From positions 62,001 to 126,000 of the forward strand of contig JAUJOR010000004.1 of the NCBI GenBank assembly GCA_030447525.1: a stretch of 64,000 bases of DNA. Direction: 5' to 3'. A program made the translations under genes and the position numbers. The notes beneath the pieces are model-generated. The model was not told where the DNA came from. It saw only the letters and a program-made list of their open reading frames with translations, and made no database searches. Below, in pieces: positions 8,559 to 17,391 of this stretch. Each line of letters opens with the position of its first letter. The stretch's first letter is position 1. The DNA comes from Chloroflexota bacterium. Lineage in GTDB: Bacteria > Chloroflexota > UBA11872 > UBA12225.

Positions 8559-10250
8559 TCAGGAGAGGGCTTCCCCTTCAGGGAGCTGGCGCAGAGTGGC
8601 CTCGGACACGAAGTGCACCTGCGACCAGTCGCCACGAGCGGCCAGGGCCTGCCCGGTGGCCAGCCAGCGCCGCTGCCCGCCGGTGTAGAGGTATACCCGT
8701 TCGCCGGTGCCTTTCAAGAACATCCCTTCCTGGAGGGACAGGCCCAGCGAGCGTAGGACGCGCTCCTCTACCGCCTGTACGGCGTCCCAGCGGTAGCCTT
8801 GCTCGACGAACTCGGCCAGGCTGCGCACCCATACCCGCTGGCCATTCCGTATGGCGTAGATCGGGCCGTTGGCGGCGCTGATCAGCGACCCCTCGGCCAG
8901 GGCCGGGAGGGCCGCCCCCTCCGGGTAGCGTGCCAGCTCGGCGCTGTTCAGGGTACGTGGCAGCGGGGTAGTCAACCCGAGCAGGAGCTGCGTCGTGGGA
9001 TCTGGGATGTACCGGCGCTGTCCGTCCACGATGACGAACACCCGGCCGGTGCCCGGATCGCGCACGATGTCCCCGCCGAACCGATCTCCCGGGGAGGGGG
9101 AAAAGCTGCGAACATCGTCACGCAGGGCGTAGAGGCGGTTGTCACGGGAGCCGGCGTAGACCACGCCGTTGGGCCCGATGCTGATGCTCCCATAGACGGC
9201 GTCCAGCGCTCGATACGTGGAGAGGCGCTGGCCCGTGGGAGCCAGGGCATATACCGTGGCGTCCCCGGAGCCGACGTAGACCGTCCCATCGGCCCCTACG
9301 GCCGCCGATCCCAGGATGGGGGCTCCGGTCTGGTACTCCCACCTGACCGTACCTGACGGGGCCACGGCGATCAGCTTGCCGTTCTCTGCCCCGGCGTAGA
9401 CGGTGCCGTCGGGCCCAATTACCGGGGTCGTCGGCACGCCGGCACCGGGGCCGACGCGCCACTTCACCGCCCCGTTGTCCGGAGACAGGGCCAGGATGCT
9501 TGTCCCGGCGCCGACGTACACCGTCCCGTCATCGCCGATGGAGGGAGAGGACAGGATTTGCCCGTCCAACGCCACCGACCAGACGATGTCCCCGCGAGAG
9601 CTCATGCGCCTCAGCTCGCCGTCTAGGGCCGCCCAGTAGACGTCACCGTTGGCAGCGATTGCCGGCGCAGCGACGATCCCGGCGCGCGCGGCGACGCGGT
9701 ACTTCTCCTTGCCGGCGTCGCGGCTATCCAGGGCCAGCAATTGTCCCCCTTCCGTGCCGACGAAGACCGTCCCGTCGTCACTCACGGCCGCCGTGGCGCG
9801 GATGGAGCCGAGATTGCCGACCGTCCAGCGCACCTCTCCATCATCCGCATCGAGGGCCCGGAAACGCCCCCGCGTGTCCCCGATGAGCACCTCGCCGTCG
9901 AGTCCTAGCACGGGGGAGGCGTAGAGGCGCGCCCCGGCATTGAAGCTCCACTTCTCCCCGCCGTCGGTGAAACGGGCTTGCACCGTCCCGCCGGTAGAGG
10001 ACAGGTACACCGTCCCATCGCCGGCGATCACGGGGCTGGTATCGACGTTGTCGCTCGTGTAGGTGTTCCAGGCCAGGGTCAGCAGGCGCGGCCCGCTAAC
10101 GGTTGCCAGTCCGGTATGGCGGGCGTTGCCGAGGAACGCTGGCCATGGCTCGGGAGCGGCGCCGGCCGGCCCCGCCTGGCGGATGGCCGTGAGGAGGGCC
10201 AGGGCCAGCGCCCCGGAGACGAGCGATCGCCCGAGATGCGAGGTGGGCAT
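8559..10250 (-). CDS. Exported PQQ/WD40-like beta-propeller protein
   Basis: 563 aa. A Sec signal peptide (about 30 residues, ending A-G-A-A) is followed by roughly nine to ten repeats with the pattern S-P-x-I-x-x-D-G-T-V-Y-x-G, the blade signature of PQQ-enzyme-like propellers. No enzymatic residues are evident, so this is probably a binding or assembly scaffold outside the membrane. After residue 390 come three short repeats of the type V-(F/Y)-x-(I/Y)-x-x-G-x-(R/Q)-R-x-(I/W), for example V-F-V-I-V-D-G-Q-R-R-Y-I and V-Y-L-Y-T-G-G-Q-R-R-W-L, a second repeat domain of unknown role. The ATG at 10250 is preceded by GAAAGG. The gene is divergent from gnd. Confidence 0.85.
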   Translation of the reverse strand: MPTSHLGRSLVSGALALALLTAIRQAGPAGAAPEPWPAFLGNARHTGLATVSGPRLLTLAWNTYTSDNVDTSPVIAGDGTVYLSSTGGTVQARFTDGGEKWSFNAGARLYASPVLGLDGEVLIGDTRGRFRALDADDGEVRWTVGNLGSIRATAAVSDDGTVFVGTEGGQLLALDSRDAGKEKYRVAARAGIVAAPAIAANGDVYWAALDGELRRMSSRGDIVWSVALDGQILSSPSIGDDGTVYVGAGTSILALSPDNGAVKWRVGPGAGVPTTPVIGPDGTVYAGAENGKLIAVAPSGTVRWEYQTGAPILGSAAVGADGTVYVGSGDATVYALAPTGQRLSTYRALDAVYGSISIGPNGVVYAGSRDNRLYALRDDVRSFSPSPGDRFGGDIVRDPGTGRVFVIVDGQRRYIPDPTTQLLLGLTTPLPRTLNSAELARYPEGAALPALAEGSLISAANGPIYAIRNGQRVWVRSLAEFVEQGYRWDAVQAVEERVLRSLGLSLQEGMFLKGTGERVYLYTGGQRRWLATGQALAARGDWSQVHFVSEATLRQLPEGEALS

Positions 10251-10420
10251 GCCTTTCTCTGTCCTTTACGCGGTAGGTGTAGGCGCCGGCGGCGCCGTTG
10301 CTCAATACTACACGCGCCCCAGGCGCGCCACGGGACGTCGCCGCCGTTCGGCCGTGCGGCACAATGGCAGGAGCGCCGGCCGGCCGGGCCACACCATCGG
10401 CCAGGGAGAAGGAGGAGGGC

Positions 10421-11860
10421 ATGCCTGGGGAAAGCCACTTCGGGGTACTGGGACTGGCCGTGATGGGCCAGAACCTGGCACGCAACGTGGCACGGCACGG
10501 AACGCCAGTGGCCGTGTACAACCGCACGACCGAGCGCACCGAGCACTTCCATGCCACCTACGGGCAGGAAGGGCCGATCACCCCAACGCGGACGATCGAG
10601 GAATTCGTGCGCGCCATTCGCCCGCCGCGACCTATTCTGCTCATGGTCAAGGCCGGGCCGGCGGTCGACCAGGTCATCGCCGAGCTCTTGCCTCATCTGG
10701 CTCCCGGCGACATCGTCATCGATGGGGGCAACTCCTACTTTGCAGACAGCCGCCGGCGCACGCGCGACGTAGAGGCTGCCGGCTTCCGGTTCATCGGCAC
10801 CGGGATCTCCGGGGGCGAGGAAGGGGCGCTAAACGGCCCCAGCATCATGCCCGGGGGCTCCGAGCCGGCGTACCGCCACGTAGAACCCATCTTGACTCGC
10901 ATCGCCGCCCAGGTGGACGGGGTGCCCTGCTGCACCTACATCGGGCCCGATGGGGCCGGACACTACGTCAAAATGGTGCACAACGGCATCGAGTACGCCG
11001 ATATGCAACTCATCGCCGAGGCCTACGACCTCCTCAGCCAGGCCCTTGGCTTGAGCGCCGGGGAGCTGGCGGAGATCTTTGCCGAGTGGAACCGCGGCGA
11101 GCTGAACTCTTACCTAATCGAGATCACGGCCACCGTGCTGAGCAAGACGGATGGGGCCACCGGACGGCCGCTGGTGGACGTTATCCTGGACGAGGCGGAG
11201 CAGAAGGGCACCGGGCGGTGGACGTCGCAGTCGGCCCTGGACCTGGGGGTGCCGGTGACGGCGATCACCGAGGCCGTCTTCGCCCGCTCATTGTCGGCGC
11301 GAAAGGCGGAGCGGGAGCAGGCCGCCGGCGTGCTCCCTGCAGCGGGAAGGCGCTTCGACCGGGCATCGCCCCCGAGTGACCTGGTGGAGGCCGTACGGCA
11401 GGCCCTCTATGCCTCCAAGGTGGTGGCCTACGCCCAGGGATTCCAGCAGATGACGGCAGCGGCCGCCGAATACGACTGGCCCCTGGACCTGGGGGCCATC
11501 TCCACCATCTGGCGAGGGGGCTGCATCATCCGCGCCCGCTTCCTCGACCGCATCAAGGAAGCCTACACCGCCGACCCTGCGCTCCAGAACCTCTTGCTGG
11601 CCCCGTACTTCCGTGATGCCGTGACCCAGGGCCAGGCGTCCTGGCGGCGGGTGGTCGGCCTGGCGATAGAGCACGGCGTTGCCGTCCCGGCCTTTGCCTC
11701 CGCCCTGGCGTACTACGACGGCTATCGGCGCCAGCGGGGCCCGGCCAACCTGCTCCAGGGGCTACGCGACTACTTCGGGGCCCACACCTACCGACGCATC
11801 GACCGGCCGGGCACATTCCACACCCGCTGGGCGCAAGACGGGGCCGAGGAAGAAGTCTAG
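10421..11860 (+). CDS. gnd: 6-phosphogluconate dehydrogenase (decarboxylating)
   Basis: 479 aa, full length for the dimeric long form. Oxidises 6-phosphogluconate to ribulose 5-phosphate and CO2 in the pentose phosphate pathway. The Rossmann motif is G-L-A-V-M-G-Q-N-L-A near residue 10. Y-N-R-T after the second strand points to NADP. The substrate site shows G-I-S-G-G-E-E-G-A, P-S-I-M-P-G-G and the catalytic segment H-Y-V-K-M-V-H-N-G-I-E-Y. The ATG at 10421 follows GGAGGAGGGC, a good ribosome site, and homology begins right there, so longer upstream readings are discarded. Followed by a strong hairpin. Confidence 0.96.
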   Translation: MPGESHFGVLGLAVMGQNLARNVARHGTPVAVYNRTTERTEHFHATYGQEGPITPTRTIEEFVRAIRPPRPILLMVKAGPAVDQVIAELLPHLAPGDIVIDGGNSYFADSRRRTRDVEAAGFRFIGTGISGGEEGALNGPSIMPGGSEPAYRHVEPILTRIAAQVDGVPCCTYIGPDGAGHYVKMVHNGIEYADMQLIAEAYDLLSQALGLSAGELAEIFAEWNRGELNSYLIEITATVLSKTDGATGRPLVDVILDEAEQKGTGRWTSQSALDLGVPVTAITEAVFARSLSARKAEREQAAGVLPAAGRRFDRASPPSDLVEAVRQALYASKVVAYAQGFQQMTAAAAEYDWPLDLGAISTIWRGGCIIRARFLDRIKEAYTADPALQNLLLAPYFRDAVTQGQASWRRVVGLAIEHGVAVPAFASALAYYDGYRRQRGPANLLQGLRDYFGAHTYRRIDRPGTFHTRWAQDGAEEEV

Positions 11861-11862
11861 GC

Positions 11863-11886
11863 GCGACCAGGGTGCGCCCTGGTCGC
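11863..11886 (+). terminator. Hairpin after gnd
   Basis: GCGACCAGGG-TGCG-CCCTGGTCGC is a perfect 10-bp stem with a 4-nt loop starting two bases after the gnd stop codon. No clean T-run follows (the next bases are CTGCCGCATCTG), so it is either a weak intrinsic terminator or a 3'-end stabiliser. Confidence 0.6.
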
Positions 11887-12061
11887 CTGCCGCATCTGAC
11901 TTCTCTACAAGGGACTTGCCTACAGGGGCATGGTCGGGGCCTCGATCAGACGTCTGGCCTGGATTTGTTCCGGCGCCGCTCCTTGGGGCTCCCTGCGGCC
12001 GCCGGCGGCTCGGCGCCGGGCGCCCGATCAGCCGGCACGCATCTTGCACGCGGACCTCGAC

Positions 12062-12463
12062 ATGGCTGCCACAGAGCTGTTTACCAGTGCCGAGAGAGAC
12101 GCCGCGCCGAATCCAGTGCTGGTAGTCGACGACGATCCGCAGCTGCGTCAACTGATCCAGTGGGCCTTAGAGGACGAGGGGCTCCCCGTGGTGACGGCAG
12201 GGGACGGGCGAGAAGCGCTGGAGAGGGCCGTTCGCCGTCTGCCGGCGGTGGTGGTGCTGGACATGGGGCTCCCGTTGCTGAGCGGGGAAGGGGTTGTCGC
12301 CGGGCTGCGCGAAGTTTACGGCGAGACGGTCCCGGTTATCGTCATCACCGCGGATGGGCGCGCCGCCGAGAAAGCCCGGCGTGTCGGCGCGCGAGCGTAC
12401 CTGCACAAGCCTTTCGAGATCGACGACTTGATTACGGCCGTCCTGGGGGCGCTACGCGGCTAG
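12062..12463 (+). CDS. Receiver-domain-only response regulator
   Basis: 133 aa consisting of a single CheY-like receiver. The acidic triad is V-V-D-D-D (residues 21-25), the phosphorylation site Asp67 lies in V-V-L-D-M-G-L-P, the Thr of V-I-T-A-D and Lys of H-K-P-F complete the active site. There is no output domain and no kinase beside it, so it probably acts by protein contact or as part of a phosphorelay. I start at the ATG at 12062 because the fold begins about 17 residues later; a longer reading from 11930 adds only Arg/Ala-rich sequence. Convergent with the M20 peptidase gene. Confidence 0.85.
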   Translation: MAATELFTSAERDAAPNPVLVVDDDPQLRQLIQWALEDEGLPVVTAGDGREALERAVRRLPAVVVLDMGLPLLSGEGVVAGLREVYGETVPVIVITADGRAAEKARRVGARAYLHKPFEIDDLITAVLGALRG

Positions 12464-12485
12464 TCCCATTCCGCGGCCGTCCGAT

Positions 12486-12522
12486 GGCAGATCCCAACCT
12501 GGGAGACCTCCCGAGCAACTTC
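12486..12522 (-). repeat. Copy 1 of a dispersed 37-bp intergenic repeat
   Basis: Read on the minus strand this segment matches 32 of 37 bases of 28948-28984 (plus strand), without gaps. Both copies lie in non-coding DNA and contain the core GGGAGGTCTC followed by TGGGATC. It sits between two convergent genes. Confidence 0.5.
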
Positions 12523-12577
12523 CGCCCAGGTGGACTAGCCGATTTCCCTCTGGCGGGAGCGCATCGCCGGCAAGGTC

Positions 12578-13774
12578 TCAGGCGCAGAGGGCACGGGCCA
12601 GCCTGGCGTAGATCTCGGCAGCGCCCACCAGGGCCTGCAGGTCGCAGAACTCGTCTGGACGATGGGCCTGGGCCATCTCGCCGGGGCCGCAGATGACGAA
12701 GGGGAGGCCCAACGGGGGCACCAGCTCGGTGGCATCGGTGGCCCCGGTGAGGCCGCAGAGCTCAACAGGACGCCCCAGGGCCCCCTCGGCGGCGCGGGCG
12801 CAGGCCGCTACCAGCGAGTGTCCCGCCGGCGTCGCCAGGGCCACCCGCTCACCACGGTCGACGTACTCGGCCCGCAGCCCGCGCCGCCGGGCGACGCCGG
12901 CGACGACGCCGGTGATGGCTTCTCGGATAGCGGCGTGCGACTGGCCGGGAAGGGTACGGATGTCCAGCGTGGCCACGGCCCGATCGGGCACGACGTTGTT
13001 GGCCACGCCACCACCGACGCGTGTGGGCGTCAGGGTCGGCCGGCCCAGCAGGGGGTCTTCCGGGGCCTCGAGCGAGCGGCGCAGGGCCCCGACAGGTGTG
13101 TCACTCGGGGCGCCGTCTGTGGTCTCCAGGGCGGCAAGGGCCTCGGCCATCCCGGCCACGGCATTGGCCCCTAGGTGCGGCAATGAGCCGTGGGCGGTGC
13201 GACCGTGCAGCACGACGTCCAGCCACATCCCGCCCTTCTCGGCAATGCCGACCCGGTTTCCCGTCGGCTCCCCGATCACCAGCCCCGCCGCCCCGTTCAG
13301 GAATCCTGACGCAGCCAGGGATCGCGCCCCGAGCGAGCGCGTCTCCTCCCCAGAAGTAAAGGCCAGCAGGACGTCGCCGGCCAGGGGCCGCCCCTGGGCC
13401 CCTTCGCCGGCCAGCCTGCCAGCGGCGACAATCATGGCGGCGATGGCCCCCTTCATGTCCGAGGCGCCGAGGCCATAGAGCCGCCCGCCGTCAATCGCCG
13501 GGGAGTAGGGGTCGCGTGACCAGGCCCCCTCGCCCGGAGGGACGGTATCCAGATGGCCACAGAAGATGAGGCTGGCGCCCCCGCCGCGCCCCCGCAGCCG
13601 GCCCAGAACGTTGGCCTGCAACGGGCCGCCGCCCCCCACGGGGAGCACCTCCGCCTCCAGCCCTCGACGTACGAGGGCGGCGGCCAGCAGCTCCGCCAGT
13701 GGACGCTCCTCCCCCGGTGGGTTGGGCGTGGGCACCCGGATCAGCTGGGCGGCGAGCTCCAGAACGTCATCCAT
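12578..13774 (-). CDS. M20-family metallopeptidase (ArgE/DapE/CPG2-like)
   Basis: 398 aa, typical length. Zinc-dependent hydrolase of N-acyl amino acids or dipeptides; exact substrate unknown. Motifs: G-H-L-D-T-V (His74, first metal ligand), G-A-S-D-M-K-G (bridging Asp106), S-G-E-E-T-R-S (general base Glu and next ligand near 143-144), V-I-G-E-P-T, and a C-terminal His-containing segment missing the classical G-P-G-x-x-x-x-A-H but showing I-C-G-P-G-E-M-A-Q-A-H. The dimerisation domain lies between. The gene follows the glycosyltransferase by 36 bp on the same strand. No strong ribosome site is visible before the ATG at 13774, so translation may be coupled. Confidence 0.88.
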   Translation of the reverse strand: MDDVLELAAQLIRVPTPNPPGEERPLAELLAAALVRRGLEAEVLPVGGGGPLQANVLGRLRGRGGGASLIFCGHLDTVPPGEGAWSRDPYSPAIDGGRLYGLGASDMKGAIAAMIVAAGRLAGEGAQGRPLAGDVLLAFTSGEETRSLGARSLAASGFLNGAAGLVIGEPTGNRVGIAEKGGMWLDVVLHGRTAHGSLPHLGANAVAGMAEALAALETTDGAPSDTPVGALRRSLEAPEDPLLGRPTLTPTRVGGGVANNVVPDRAVATLDIRTLPGQSHAAIREAITGVVAGVARRRGLRAEYVDRGERVALATPAGHSLVAACARAAEGALGRPVELCGLTGATDATELVPPLGLPFVICGPGEMAQAHRPDEFCDLQALVGAAEIYARLARALCA

Positions 13775-13810
13775 CGGGAGTTTCAGGTCAGCCGTCTCAA
13801 GTCCCAGGGC

Positions 13811-14902
13811 TTAGGTGCCAGGTCCTAGATCACAGTCCTCAGGCGGACGCCGTGGACGTCGTCGCCCATCCCGGCGGCTGGAGACTTCCCCCCCGGCGCC
13901 GAGGTTCTCGTCCACCACGTACAGGGGTCTCCCTTTGACCTCGTCGTAGATGCGCCCCAGGTACTCCCCGATGATCCCCAGGAAGATAAGCTGGATACCG
14001 CCCAGGAAAAGGACGCTGACCAGGGTGGTCGCCTGGCCGGTGAGGGCGTGGCCGAAAAACAAGCGCAGCGCCACGGCGGCCAGGATGCTTAGCAGGCTCA
14101 CCCCGGCGACGACGAAGCCGGCGTAGGTCGCCAGCTGGAGGGGCAGATACGAGAAGTTGGTGATCCCATCCACGGCGAAGCGGACCATCCTGCGTAGGGG
14201 GTACTTTGTTTCCCCAGCGCTGCGAGCGTGGCGCTTGTACGGCACGGCGGTAGAACGGAAACCGATCCAGGCCGCCAGGCCCCGGACGTAGCGGTGCTGC
14301 TCGCGCATCGACCGCACGGCGTCGGCCGCCCGCCGATCGAGCAGCCGAAAGTCCCCCGTATCTATGGGAATGTCTACGTTGGAGATGCGCCGGATGAGGC
14401 GATAGAACAGGCTCGCCGTGGCCTTCTTGAACCACGTCTCCCCCTCGCGGGCGGTGCGCTGGGCGTAGACCACCTGGTATCCCTCGCGCCAACGCTCGAC
14501 GAGCCGGGCGACGTCCTCGGGCGGATCCTGGAGGTCAGAATCCATCACCACCACGGCGTCGCCCCGCGCGTAGTCCAGGCCAGCGGTGATGGCCACCTGG
14601 TGGCCGAAGTTGCGTGACAATACCAGGGCCTTTACTCTCGGATCTCGCTCGTGGAGCCGGCGCATGACGTGGCGTGTCTCGTCGCTGCTCCCGTCGTCGA
14701 CGAGAATGATCTCCCAAGGCTCGCCCAGGCCATCCAGCACGCCGGTCAACTGCCCGACGAACTTGGGGAGCGTCAGGGCTTCGTTCCAGGCCGGAGCGAC
14801 GACGGAGATCACCGGATGCGCCGGCGGATGGGATGGCTGCGTCCCCGGCGAGCGTGCTGTTGCCGGCTCCACAGCCGCCCCGTCCGCCGGACTCTCGATC
14901 AT
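13811..14902 (-). CDS. Family 2 glycosyltransferase, GtrB/DPM1-like, membrane anchored
   Basis: 363 aa. Transfers a sugar from a nucleotide donor to a polyprenyl phosphate on the inner face of the membrane. The GT-A domain has [17 protein letters not shown] and the metal-binding D-S-D at 121-123 followed by L-Q-D-P-P-E, then Q-R-T-A-R-E-G-E-T. Two transmembrane helices follow at about 240-275 and 288-312, the second with [11 protein letters not shown], hallmark of the GtrB class. The start at ATG 14902 gives an N-terminus about 30 residues before the fold; longer readings add unrelated sequence. The last 35 residues are charged and poorly conserved, and the stop region carries a dispersed motif (see findings). 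Confidence 0.9.
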   Translation of the reverse strand: MIESPADGAAVEPATARSPGTQPSHPPAHPVISVVAPAWNEALTLPKFVGQLTGVLDGLGEPWEIILVDDGSSDETRHVMRRLHERDPRVKALVLSRNFGHQVAITAGLDYARGDAVVVMDSDLQDPPEDVARLVERWREGYQVVYAQRTAREGETWFKKATASLFYRLIRRISNVDIPIDTGDFRLLDRRAADAVRSMREQHRYVRGLAAWIGFRSTAVPYKRHARSAGETKYPLRRMVRFAVDGITNFSYLPLQLATYAGFVVAGVSLLSILAAVALRLFFGHALTGQATTLVSVLFLGGIQLIFLGIIGEYLGRIYDEVKGRPLYVVDENLGAGGEVSSRRDGRRRPRRPPEDCDLGPGT

Positions 14903-15092
14903 CGTCTTGAGCTTACACCAACCCCAGGCCAGTCCGATGCAGGTCGTAAGCGCGAGCGCCCCGCGCAGCGGAGATCGTACGCCGTGGATGCGTATGCAAC
15001 GCCACCCATCGACGCCCCGGGGCGTCCGGCAAGCGGCAGTCGGCACGGCTACAGGGGCCCGGCCCTGGGGGCTGAGCGCCCGGCCGTAGAAC

Positions 15093-15884
15093 TTACAGGA
15101 GGACGATCTCGTCCGTCTGCACCGCCGAGCGGCCGGCCCCGGGATCGGCCAGCCAGGGCACTGGATTGTAGACCAGGGTGAGGTCAAACCCCCCTTCCGG
15201 CGACGGGAGCGGATCTCCGGCGGCGACGCACCGGATGCTCCCTGGGGGCGGTCTGAGGGAGCGCGCCAGGAGGAGCATCGCCCAGCCGGCGAGCTGCTCG
15301 GCGTCACGCCCGGCGACGAAGAGGCAGGCCCTCGTGGCCGCGGGCCAGTGGGGGTGCAGGGTAGACAGGAACACGGTGGGGTAGCCGGAGCCGTCCGGGA
15401 GCTCGGCGACGCGCGTCTCGGGCCCCACGGTCGCCCGGCGCAGGCCACGCACCAGAATGGCCGGGAGCTCTACCCCCAGGGCAAGCATCCCCAGCTCATA
15501 GGCCACCTGGGGCTCCTCCTGATCGACGTGCTGGGCCTGCAGCCACCCCAGCAGCTCCCGCATTGCCGTGGCATCGAGCGACGCCAGCGCTTCCAGACAA
15601 GCCGGGTCGGTGAAGTAGGCCAGGACGTGAGGATTCTCCGCCGTGATGGCCGCGATCAGTCCGGGAAGCTCGGCTACCTCCAGGATGGGAGGCTCGCGCC
15701 GGGCCGGGGGGGCGGCGCTTTGGCCCGGCGGCGCCGGCGAGCCCTGGAGCGCTGCCTGGCGCGGGAGCAGGCCGAGCTGCTCTAGATAGACGCGTACGAA
15801 AAGGGCAAAGGCGGCGTTCCGTGCCAGCTCCGCGTCCGGACTGAGGCGCCCCACCAGCAGCGACTGCCCCGCTTCGCTCACCAC
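15093..15884 (-). CDS. Uncharacterised protein
   Basis: 263 aa, not recognised. The N-terminus ([13 protein letters not shown]) and a central helix-rich part are followed after residue 160 by an alternating strand/helix segment ([21 protein letters not shown]). No signal peptide or membrane helix. A Pro/Ala-rich linker sits near residues 45-65. The GTG at 15884 is the first conventional start after an in-frame TAG, but a good GGAGGT lies further upstream, 8 nt before an in-frame ATA, so the true N-terminus may be six residues longer and use an unusual start. Upstream of, and same strand as, the glycosyltransferase. Confidence 0.6.
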   Translation of the reverse strand: MVSEAGQSLLVGRLSPDAELARNAAFALFVRVYLEQLGLLPRQAALQGSPAPPGQSAAPPARREPPILEVAELPGLIAAITAENPHVLAYFTDPACLEALASLDATAMRELLGWLQAQHVDQEEPQVAYELGMLALGVELPAILVRGLRRATVGPETRVAELPDGSGYPTVFLSTLHPHWPAATRACLFVAGRDAEQLAGWAMLLLARSLRPPPGSIRCVAAGDPLPSPEGGFDLTLVYNPVPWLADPGAGRSAVQTDEIVLL

Positions 15885-16075
15885 ACCCAGGAGTGCCCCT
15901 ATGCCATTCTACCTCCGGCGCGAGGCATGGGATTCCCGAGCCGCCGGCGGCCCCCGCAGGCAGTCCCGACCGCCGGCGTCGTATGCTGTCCCTCCCGGCA
16001 ATGGGGGCCGCGGCGCCGAGACGCATCGAGGCCAGGATGGCCCGGCCGGGCTAGGAACGAGGAGAGGAGCCGGAC

Positions 16076-17131
16076 GTGAAGGTTACCGCCGTGGACGTGC
16101 AGTATGAGGTGGCGCCGCCTCGGGAGCGCCCCATCCGCGACGCCCTGCAGACCCTGGACGGAGGCGGGACGGTACGCGTGCAGATCGAGGCGCAGGATGG
16201 ACTGGCCGACAGAGTCACCGGCCGGTCTTCCACCGGCTTTGGCCGGCTGCGAGCCGCCCCGGCGGTGCTGGCGCAGCTCATCGAGCAGGAGCTAGCCCCG
16301 GCCGTGATCGGCCAGGATCCCTTCTTGATTCGTGGCATCCGCGACCGGCTGTGGCAGCTGACCGACTACCACGGCTCCACCGGCCTGTCCCTGCTGGGCA
16401 TCTCGGCCATCGACGTGGCCCTGTGGGATCTCGTGGGGCAGGCCCTGCGCCAACCGGTCTGGCGCCTCCTGGGGGCGGCTCGCGACCGCATGCCGGCCTA
16501 CGCTATGGTCGGCTGGCTGAACTTTTCGGTGGAGGAGCTGAAGCCGATCGCCGAGCGGGCCGCCAGCCAGGGCTTCAAGGCGGTCAAGGTCAAGGTCGGC
16601 AGCCCTACGCTGGAAGAGGATGTCGCCCGCATCCAGGCCGTGCGTCAGACCATCGGGCCGGAGATGAAGCTAATGGTAGACGCCAACCAGGTCTTCTCAG
16701 TGCCAGAGGCCCTCATCCGCGGCCGGGTGTACCAGGAGCTGGGCTGCTTCTGGTTCGAGGAGCCCCTGCGCGCCGACGACCACGCCGGCCTGGCTGAGCT
16801 GGCCGATAAGCTGGACATGCGCATCGCCTCCGGGGAGAACGACTTCGGCGTCCGTCAGTTCCGCGACCTGTTCCAGCGGCGCGCCGTGGACGTGGTCCAA
16901 CCAGACCTGCGCCGAGCCGGCGGGGCGACGGAGTGCCTGGAGATCGCCGCCCTGGCCAACGCCTTTGGCGTGGCCTATGCCTCTCATGGGGGCGGGGCCC
17001 ATCTCCACCTCCTGGCGGCCATGCCCAACGCCATCTACATGGAGAGCGGCTACCTGCCCCAGGGACGCACGCTTGTGGACGGCTGCATCCCCCTCCCGGA
17101 GGCCCCCGGCTTTAGCCAGCCTGAGTGGTGA
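16076..17131 (+). CDS. Enolase-superfamily enzyme, mandelate racemase/muconate lactonising type
   Basis: 351 aa. Abstracts the alpha-proton of a carboxylate substrate with Mg2+; probably a sugar-acid dehydratase or racemase, substrate unknown. The barrel shows the K-x-K motif (A-V-K-V-K-V-G), metal ligands in M-V-D-A-N-Q, W-F-E-E-P-L and A-S-G-E-N, and a histidine general base in A-S-H-G-G-G-A-H, the pattern of the mandelate racemase subgroup. Start GTG 16076 is preceded by GGAGAGGAGCC. First of three enolase-superfamily genes in the window; it is transcribed convergently with the second. Confidence 0.9.
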   Translation: MKVTAVDVQYEVAPPRERPIRDALQTLDGGGTVRVQIEAQDGLADRVTGRSSTGFGRLRAAPAVLAQLIEQELAPAVIGQDPFLIRGIRDRLWQLTDYHGSTGLSLLGISAIDVALWDLVGQALRQPVWRLLGAARDRMPAYAMVGWLNFSVEELKPIAERAASQGFKAVKVKVGSPTLEEDVARIQAVRQTIGPEMKLMVDANQVFSVPEALIRGRVYQELGCFWFEEPLRADDHAGLAELADKLDMRIASGENDFGVRQFRDLFQRRAVDVVQPDLRRAGGATECLEIAALANAFGVAYASHGGGAHLHLLAAMPNAIYMESGYLPQGRTLVDGCIPLPEAPGFSQPEW

Positions 17132-17149
17132 AGGTGGCGCTCCGGCAAC

Positions 17150-17179
17150 GTTCGCAGTCAGCATGCTACTTCCGGAGCC
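17150..17179. terminator. Possible hairpin between convergent enolase-superfamily genes
   Basis: GCTCCGG at 17150-17156 pairs with CCGGAGC at 17173-17179 across a 16-nt loop, some 20 bp after the stop of the rightward gene. No T-run. The remaining DNA up to 17391 is a GC-rich region with repeated GCTGCCTG words and no supported gene. Confidence 0.3.
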
Positions 17180-17391
17180 GGGGGCAGGCTGTCTGCTGCC
17201 TGAGGCTTGCTGCCTGGCGCCGGCCCGCAGATCGCCGCATCGGTTCCTCACCGCGGCCACGACTTCGGTCTGGCGATTGAACGTTTAGCGATCCAGGTGC
17301 CGGCCAGCAAGTGCGCCCGTGGACGAAGGCCGTTCGCGCCGCCTTCTTCTTGGGTGCGCGCCCCTTGGGTGCCGGCGGGCGCCATGCCTGC

